From contig NW_025335873.1 in the NCBI RefSeq assembly GCF_004798865.1, positions 742,880-806,879 of the forward strand: DNA of 64,000 nt, given 5' to 3'. The notes under the pieces were generated by a model. The model made no database searches. It was not told the origin of the DNA and saw only the letters and a list, made by a program, of their open reading frames with translations. The DNA comes from Varanus komodoensis (Eukaryota; Chordata; Lepidosauria; Squamata; Varanidae). Below are positions 57,254 to 64,000 of this stretch, piece by piece. Position 1 is the stretch's first letter. Each line of letters opens with the position of its first letter. A program made the position numbers and the translations under genes.

Positions 57254-59227
57254 AACAGTAAAATGGTTAGCAATTCCCCTCCCTGCCTGTTTTACCATTG
57301 CTCCTCCATTGAAACCAGCAACGTCAGAATCTGTTTTCCTTCAAAAAGCAGAAAACAGATCTGCCACCCAGGAGAAGTTTGGGAATGCCTTGGCCGGGCT
57401 GCAGTGATTTTTGCGTAGAAGAGTAGGCACAAACTGAGAATAGGAAAACATCAATGTGGCCATAAAATACCTTTTTTCATCTGTGTCTCTTGGATGGATA
57501 CAGACATGGAGGGATCAGTAGGCTGTTCGACCGTGGCTGCTCAGGGGGTACAAAGGATCACACAAGCACAAATATTAAAAAGGGAGAGAGCAAAAGGAAG
57601 TGCAGAAATTCTCAACAGAGTCTCAAAACACCTTCCCAGAAGCAAAACTCACCCTACAAAATTCCTGGGGAGATAAAACTTGCAAGAGCCAATTGTGCAA
57701 AGTCTTGATGCTGGTTCTGCACATTACTGGGGCTGCAAGCTTTAATCAGTTTAACCAGCAGGTGAATCAACTTGAGTTTTAGTAGATTAATCGGCAAGGG
57801 CCTATTTTAAGCAATGAGGGTCTGATGTCCTTAGTGAGTTTCAAAGTTAAGGGCATATAGTTTATTTTTTTATTCTGTTCTGCTGTACTGCAGTAGAAGC
57901 AAAAGAAGTGGGAAGATCTCTCTTTGGCAACATTTGCCCTAATTTTGGTACCACTCTTTTGCTCTTTGCTCTCTGCCTCCTTTTCTTGTTCCATCAGTCT
58001 GATGAATGCTGACGTTTACTTGCTGTTCTGTAACATCTGCCTTGGTACCTTTAACAAAGCTGCTGTCCAGCTGTCGATTAAACACAGCGAGGACTAACAT
58101 TTTCAAATCACATCAGTTTATCAAAGACTTGCACAGCAGGATTAAAAAGGTCTTATGGGGCCTAGAAGAGCTTAACTTAGCTTGGATCAAGCCAAGTGGC
58201 AGATTGGAGTGGCAGATTTAAGCCTGGTCCTACATATATTCACTCCCACGGAAAGTTCTAGCCTAAGATAGGTAAATCTTCCTGGGCGTGATATACAAAG
58301 ATCGCGATGAAGAACAACAGGACATATCAGTCGTAACTAACTTTAGTGCCATTGACTTCAATAGGTCTGCTCTAAGTATGACCAAGTCTGACTCTAACCC
58401 ACAGTATATTGTTTCTAACTTAACATCATGTTTCCCCAATGCGTCAAAAATGCACTTCTTCCAAGGCTTGAGCATGTGCATTTATTTGGATTAAATGCAT
58501 TGGCACCTAGGATAAAAGACAGATAAAAGCAAACTTTTCTTTAACTGGTGGACTTCCTGCTAAGCCTTAATGTTACAGAGCTAACACATTGCACACTGAA
58601 ACCCTGCCAACAGCTAGCTTAGTGCAAGGAGTGATGGGGGAGGCAGATACATAGAACAACCAAAGTCAGTCTTGTGCACCTGCAAAAACTGGATAGATCT
58701 TACCTAGAAAATGATCAATCTCACAGATAGGGGAAATAGAAGACACGAGGCTTGCTTGGTTTTCTGACGCAAATTCAAGGCTCCATCTCCTGCCCACCCT
58801 TGCCACAAGACAGAGGGGCAAAGCATAGGCGATGGAGAAGGGGAAAAACTGGGGGGGGGGGTTGCACAATGTGCCAACATGGATAAAAATCACATCAGCC
58901 TTGGAGTACCCCCTGAGCATAGAATCCAGGCATCAAGAGCCATTACTATCTTTGACAAGGTACGCAGGTGCTCATTGTGACTTCCTCCACAGCCACATTA
59001 CCAGGAAGGGTCCAAAATGCAGCCCGCTATATTGATCTGCACACCACCACCCTTCCACATAGCAGTGGGACACCCTGTGATGCTGAGTTCATTAGGATCA
59101 GCTGACTATGAGAGACAGGCAGGCGGACAAAGGCTTGGCATGTTGGGGCTTTGGCTGGAAAGACCAACTTTGCTGGACAAAGTGAAAATAGATCCCAAGA
59201 GTTTCTCTGAAATGGAACAGCCATTGA

Positions 59228-59715
59228 AGTCCCGGCCCAATTCAAGGTGTTGGTAATGACCTATAAAGCCCTAAACGGCTTGGGTCCTGGTTACCTGAAG
59301 GAGCGCTTACATCCATATTTGCCCAGTCGCCCCCTGAGATCGGCGGGAGAGGCCCTTCTCTGGGAACCCTCCGTGAAAGAAATTAGGAGGGTGGCTACTC
59401 GGAGAAGGGCTTTCTCAGCGGTGGCGCCTAAGTTATGGAATGCGCTCCCCAGAGAGGTCTGCCTGGCGCCGTCGTTATTTGTTTTTCGGTGCCAGGCTAA
59501 GACCTTTTTATTTAAGCAACATTTTAAATGCTAAATACAATTGAATTTTATCTGGCCAGGGTGGCTTATTTTATAATGTGTGTTTTAATTAAGATTATTT
59601 TATATGGATATTTTAACTTATTGTTTTATCTATGTTGTAAGCCGCCCCGAGGCTTCGGTGAATGGGGCGGCATAAAAATGTTTTAATAAATAAATAAAAA
59701 TAAATAAATAGTTAG
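59228..59715 (+). mobile_element. L2-type LINE 3' end with C-terminal ORF remnant
   Basis: The frame 59,247-59,534 reads MTYKALNGLGPGYLKERLHP, RRAFSAVAPKLWNALPREV and SLFVFRCQAKTFLFKQHF, the C-terminus common to L2-clade ORFs (LTYKALHGLAP...FSVAAPKLWNSLP). The 3' tail GTAAGCCGCCCCGAGGCTTC and the (AATAAAT)n end follow. It is heavily 5'-truncated. Confidence 0.8.
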
Positions 59716-60132
59716 ACTTGAATTGATGCCATGCCCCTGCCTCATGGAGACCCCTCCAGAAAGTTGCTTCAGCTACTCACATGGTGGGAAAATGAAAGAG
59801 CTGCAAGCTAGTATTGCTCATGCCCTCCTCAGCATTACTTAGGCCTGAAATCAAAGCAAGCTCTGCTGCTGACAAAGATGGGAGGAGGAGGGCCGTGTGA
59901 CTTTTATCCATGTCCCCAGCCCAGGCCTCTGGGATGGGCAAAGAGGCACGCAGGCTGAGCTGGACTCCTCTAGCTAAAGGTGTTTGTGGCTACTGAATGC
60001 ACTGCAGCGGGAGGCAAGGTGGGAGGGAGGGAGTTACCTGTGAGCACAACTAATGCTAATGGATCTATATGAGCAAGTCGAGAGCTGTGGAGGGGCAGGA
60101 TTGTGCCTTGCAGTCTACAGCTTGGCACCCAC

Positions 60133-60321
60133 CTGGCTGTGGAGTTGTAATGGGTAGGGTGGCGGCAGTGGATGTGGTGGTGGACGTGGTAGTGATGACA
60201 GTGGTAGAGGTGGTAGGAACAGCAGACGTGGTGGAAGCGGTGGTGCTGGTGGCAGTGGCGGTTTTGGGAGTCGTATTGATGGTGGCTTTGGTGGTAGTGA
60301 TTCGCTTTGGCCGCTCATTGG
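60133..60321 (-). CDS. NTNG2: NTNG2 candidate cassette exon, threonine-rich (189 nt)
   Basis: One hundred and eighty-nine bases, phase 1-1: two bases, 62 codons, one base. The peptide begins NERPKRITTTKATINTTPK, runs through TTASTTSAVPTTSTTVITTT and ends TAATLPITTPQP. Counting the split first codon, 28 of 63 residues are Thr and 6 are Ser, a mucin-like stretch open to dense O-glycosylation; NTT is an N-glycosylation sequon. The acceptor is CTTTGTTAG and the donor CAG|GTGGGT. It lies between the 21-nt and 51-nt exons, in the right phase for both, so it fits the netrin-G variable linker. There is no cysteine. The ACC-type codon run makes it expansion-prone. A chance low-complexity stretch is less likely, given paired splice sites at both ends with matching phase. 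Confidence 0.78.
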
Positions 60322-62644
60322 CTAACAAAGAAAATAAATGTTGAATGGGGGTGGGTGGGGGGGAGAGAGAAAGAGAGAGCGGGAGCGCAAGCAGCATCTA
60401 TCCCTTTTCCATGTTAGATTTCAAATGCTAGGGCACAGTTTTGGGTAGCCTTCCCCAGCCCAGAGTGGCACAACCCCATCATCCCCAGTGAACATACCTA
60501 CTGGCCAGGGTTCCCTGTAGACGGGATGATGAGGCTCATAATCCAAAACATCCAGAAGGGTGCCAGGCTGGGAATGGATGTTTTATAGGGCATATTGCTT
60601 TTGTGCACCTAAATGGGATGAGTGTTAATTCTATATTTTGATTCCATGAAGAGACAGGTTTGGAATTCTCTGTGAACAAGCAAACTACAGTGACTCAGAT
60701 CCTTTGACCTGGGGATTGTGTGGGGTGGCTGTGGGAAAGGGTCAGGACAACAAAAATGGTACAAAGCCTCTATTCAGCCTTGATTTAGCTAAAAATTCAT
60801 AAAACTTTCAGGTTCAAGAAACATGTTTTACTGGGAACATGCCCAAATATCCCCTGGATGATTTGAGTGGGCCCCTGCAAGCTACTCACCCAGATGAAAT
60901 TTCCCCTACTGCTTGTCCCAAGCACAGTTATGACCGCAGGAGCTATGATGGAGTTCAGGCCTGCACATCCCATGCACAACCAGGTGACACACTACTAACC
61001 CCTATGGTAGTCCACTAGAAGGATGGGTAATCCCTGAAATATCTGGCAAGTCACTATCCATGGCTGGTGTGGTGTGCTTTCCTCAGTGAATTCCAGATCC
61101 TGCACACTTGCTGCATCTCTATAAAAGGCAAGTTCTGGAAGACATGCACGGATGCATTCAACATCCTCAGGGACAGAAATTTAACTAGGGATGTTGGTGG
61201 AATTTGGCAACAGATTCAAATAAGTTTGCATGCCTATGAATCCAACCTGTGGCTTTTGTTTTTTTCCAAGTTACATGGAGTTTTCGCATTTTTGAGGGGT
61301 ATTTGTACTGATTCTTATGAGCAAAGGTGCAAGAGCTCATTAGGACTAATGCTCAGTAGCACATTTGTGTGCGTGAACATTAGTGCTACTGCACATTAGT
61401 GCTGATGTAAATTAGTTCAAGTGCAAAAAATCCAATTCCATCAAAGGAGAGACGAAGATGCCTGATGCAGGTGGAATGGACTGAACAGAGGTGCATTCCT
61501 AATCTTGATCCAGCCTTCCCTACTGCATGCTCTCCAGATAGTTTTGACTTGTGAGTCCCAGGATTTCTGACCATTGTCTCTTCTGGCTGCAGCCATGTCT
61601 GGAGAGCACGGGCTGGGGTAGGTTACTATAGACTTACGAACTCTTTGGAAAACACTGGGGGAATGGGGGAAGAATCAACCTCATCTCTGACAAGCTTATC
61701 ACCAATTAATCACTGCTTTCCCTGTGCTGTCAAGAGAACCCTTGGCTTTATATCTGACAACACAGAATGACATATCTGCTTTTGCCGCTCCTCCTTTTGC
61801 CAGTATTTAGACCACAAGCGGAGACCAGTCTCCTTTCGTTGGTCTGCAGCACGCCGTCTCCATTAGTGATTACCCTTGTTATCCAAGCCACTGCTGGTCT
61901 TGGAACCACAGGGGCCAAATTAACACCACCTTGATGAGCCGCTCTTGTAGCACAAACAAAACAGTGTCACCAGCAAAGCAGCGTGCAGTCCCACCAACCA
62001 CATGTGGCCCTAAACAGAATCATGTTGGTTTGCAAATTATCTTTAAAAGTTATTTCTTCCAGTAGCCTCACAGGCACTTGTGGTGATGTTTAGGCTGTGA
62101 TCCTAGGCCCACTTATCCAGGAAGAAACCCCACCAAACTTGGTGGAAGTGATGTCTGAGCAGGATTGCATAGTTCGGAATGGAAATAGGCCTTTTCTTTC
62201 TTCTGGTTAGGAGGCTGAAAAAATGTCAGTCCCTCGACCACGAGATGGACTTTAACCTTTGAATGGCTGGTGCACAAATCCCAATAGCACCTTCCATATG
62301 CATGCTAAAGATCAAGGTGGCAAAATCCACCAAGCAATACTACAAACATTTACATCCATAAAGGCTAGAAATTTGCCAAGATTCTCAAAAATCTGAAGTT
62401 ACATTTGTCAGCTAAAACATAAGTAACATTTGTCACCTAACAGTTAAACCACATTTTCTGCACTCCTGTGACACTGCAGCTTGCACACACATTCCTGGTA
62501 CAATGGGAAGTTATCTCACTTGTAGCCCCTTGGATCTATGGCTGGTAATACTTTTTGCTCAGAGACTTTCAGCAGAAACGTCCCAATATAAGGCATCATT
62601 CTTCATTCAAAACAAAACAAAACAAAACACGGCATCCTTTAGCC
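60322..62644 (-). other. NTNG2 intron, sparse content
   Basis: A partial MITE arm near 60,505-60,585 and a full copy at 61,508-61,622. The rest has no recognised content. A CAAAA run (62,608-62,629) precedes the hAT-like element. Confidence 0.5.
61508..61622. mobile_element. Palindromic MITE copy
   Basis: CCAGCCTTCCCTACTGCATG and CTCTCCAGATAGTTTTGACT mirror GCCATGTCTGGAGAGCACGG and GCTGGGGTAGGTTA around GGATTTCTGACCATTG. This is the clearest palindrome of the family in the window. Confidence 0.65.
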
Positions 62645-63001
62645 CAGGGGTCCTCAAACTTTTTGAATAGGAGGTCAGTTGAAAGGTGCCAGGGATGGGC
62701 GTGGGCCACCAAGGCAGTGCGGGCAGGGGGCACATGCAGAAAGGCAGGGGCATGCATGCGCACCTCAGGGCCGGCTTGCTCACAAGGACATCGTTTTGGA
62801 CTCGCTTGGAAAAAAGGATCGCCCGGCAAGGTGCTGGCTTGCTCGCAAGAAGAGCCTTTTCTCCGAGTGAGTCCAAAACGATCTCCTTGCGAGCAAGATG
62901 GCACCTTGCCATGCGTGCGCACGCGTGATGAGTTATGGCGGACTGGATGAATGGGCATGGTGGGCCGGATCCAGCCCATGGGCCTAGTTTGAGGACCCAT
63001 G
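62645..63001. mobile_element. hAT-like MITE with internal long inverted repeat
   Basis: Terminal inverted repeats CAGGGGTCCTCAAACT (62,645) and AGTTTGAGGACCCATG (to 63,001) differ at a single position; CAG-type ends of this kind mark Charlie-like hAT elements. The flanking octamers (CTTTAGCC, CTCTCAAG) agree only partly, so the target duplication is decayed or the ends are slightly off. The inside holds GGGCCGGATCCAGCCC and a 35-bp inverted repeat. No coding frame remains. Confidence 0.7.
62775..62897. repeat. Long inverted repeat inside the hAT-like MITE
   Basis: Arms at 62,775-62,809 and 62,863-62,897 match at 31 of 35 positions when one is reversed, centred on ATCGTTTTGGACTC and its complement, with a 53-base loop. 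A third GGCTTGCTCGCAAG lies in the loop. Confidence 0.85.
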
Positions 63002-63426
63002 CTCTCAAGGCTAATGAAGGTGGCAGAAACCAGCCCCTGCAGCTAAGAAACCAAAACCATTTCTCATGGTTAGGAGGAGAGTTTCAAGCACTGGCTGTGA
63101 TAGTGGGGTGGGGGGTTCGTGACCTTCACGGGGGGGCTTTTGAGAATCACTCAGCTTCCTTCTGTGCTGATGGCCTAACACATCCTGTAGGGCTGGGGTG
63201 GAGGAGGAGAAGCGCAGCAGAGCGACAGAGACAATGAAGTTCCTGAAGTCAAAGAAGGTCCTTCGAGAGGGCAGAAAATGAGTCACCGTTAGAAGAGCAC
63301 ACTATTGCCTGGAAGCCGCTAATGGACAGAGCGCGTCACCATTCTTTTCCCCAGCTAGGGACATGCACAGAGACCATGCAGTGGACACATCAAATGTCAG
63401 TGTTTCAAGTCACATTTTTTACTTAC
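63002..63426 (-). other. NTNG2 intron, no recognised content
   Basis: I see no exon or nameable repeat between the hAT-like element and the microexon donor. Confidence 0.5.
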
Positions 63427-63447
63427 TGCCGAAGTTTGGAGCTGCAC
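63427..63447 (-). CDS. NTNG2: NTNG2 microexon (21 nt) after the first EGF module
   Basis: Twenty-one bases: two bases, six codons AAPNFG, one base (A). The acceptor is a strong pyrimidine tract, TTTTTTCCTTCCAG, and the donor is GTAAGT. Human netrin-G2 has CATAGSFGNCECYG here and netrin-G1 CIPSISSIGNCECFG, so a short exon ending Phe/Ile-Gly that donates A to the Asn codon of the next EGF module is expected. The phase is exactly right. It is too short for gene finders and was located by its splice sites. Confidence 0.82.
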
Positions 63448-63976
63448 CTGGAAGGAAAAAAGAACTGGGTCAGCATGTATGAAGGAGGGCATGGTGCTAA
63501 TTAACAGGAGTCTTTTGTTCATAAGTGCACAGACTGGTCAGGAGAGATCAAAACAGCCTGCTCAGGGCAAAGCATGCAAGGGTGCGTTGCATTCAAGCCA
63601 CCCGCTGTGACCTGGGGACCCCAGTTATTAGCATTCTCTTGCTGTGGCCTCAGGCTGAGCAGGGTCATATGTTTCCATCAGTTTTGGCACAACAGCTTGT
63701 TACTAATAAGTTACACTCTGAGTACATGAAGTTTGCCAGAGCACAGCTGAAAGGTAGGCAAGGAAGGGAGAGACCACAAAGCTGCATGGAACGTGGCAGC
63801 ACCCGTCGAAAATGTTTGGGATATTGCAAAAGTGCTGGGAAAGATTTGGGTGATTCCTGATTGGGCAGGCTCACTCTCCACACCCCCACGGATGCAGCTA
63901 GAATGGGTTTTGGCTGTTAGTAATGGCGGCACATGGCTACCCATGAATTGAATAGGGATCATAGTGGTCTCATATC
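63448..63976 (-). other. NTNG2 intron (partial), no recognised content
   Basis: The exon for the first laminin-EGF module was looked for here and not found; it must lie to the right of the window. Confidence 0.5.
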
Positions 63977-64000
63977 CAGTGCTTTTTTTGTAAAAAAAAA
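63977..64000 (+). mobile_element. Start of a second copy of the 36-kb hAT-like MITE
   Basis: CAGTGCTTTTTTTGTAAAAA repeats the terminal sequence of the element at 36,243-36,487 (right end, opposite orientation). It is cut by the window edge. Confidence 0.7.

Larger units (their letters stand above)
52431..60132 (-). other. NTNG2 intron, mixed content
   Basis: Holds a reversed CR1-like end (53,560-53,860), a G13 run near 55,025, a poly-T tract near 56,018, a LINE tail with (AATC)n at 56,600-56,795, a palindromic MITE (57,130) and the L2-type 3' end (59,228-59,715). Also a weak 18-nt exon candidate at 54,732-54,749, listed under findings. Long stretches (54,000-56,500 and 57,260-59,220) have no recognised content. 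Confidence 0.5.

Noticed and set aside
59247-59534. 95-codon frame as a host gene
   Set aside because: The peptide is the C-terminus of an L2-type LINE and is followed by its tail.
63525-63962. First netrin-G2 EGF module or laminin N-terminal exon at the right edge
   Set aside because: No CKKNF or laminin-N-like peptide appears in any minus-strand frame; these exons must lie outside the window.

Overview
The window is vertebrate nuclear DNA, most likely from a squamate reptile (lizard or snake). It holds spliced genes with GT-AG introns, CR1 and L2-type LINEs, two SINEs with the look of the squamate 'Sauria' family, other tRNA-headed SINEs and several hAT-like MITEs. There is no sign of bacterial sequence, CRISPR arrays or operons. 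Species identity is an inference from repeat type only.

Two genes lie tail to tail, the order I recall for human 9q34. On the + strand, positions 1-29,566 carry the 3' part of SETX (senataxin). Eighteen exons are visible: the end of the N-terminal helical region, one giant 1,320-codon exon coding mostly disordered sequence, the complete Upf1/Sen1-type SF1 helicase (Q-like motif, I, Ia, II, III, IV, V, VI), and a last exon with a basic C-terminal tail, the stop and a 3'UTR. The first part of SETX lies to the left of the window. All exon phases join without a break. The main oddity is leucine in place of the usual proline in helicase motif III (GDLKQLPPT).

From 29.6 to 34.9 kb is the convergent intergenic or 3'UTR stretch, with old repeats and homopolymer tracts.

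On the - strand, 63,447 down to 34,905 carry the 3' part of NTNG2 (netrin-G2). There are two laminin-type EGF modules, a final exon with one EGF-like module plus a GPI-signal-like tail, and upstream of them a series of small exons in phase 1-1: a 21-nt microexon, a 189-nt threonine-rich exon, a 51-nt Pro/Lys exon and a 57-nt basic exon. Together they would code a variable linker of about 106 residues between the first and second EGF modules, the segment called the 'unknown domain' in netrin-Gs. The exons for the signal peptide, laminin N-terminal domain and first EGF module lie to the right of the window.

The long NTNG2 introns are repeat-rich: a 5'-truncated CR1 with a 508-codon open frame, an L2-type 3' end, palindromic MITEs, and two kinds of hAT-like MITE, one with a perfect 8-bp target duplication. 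I saw no LTR or retroviral element.
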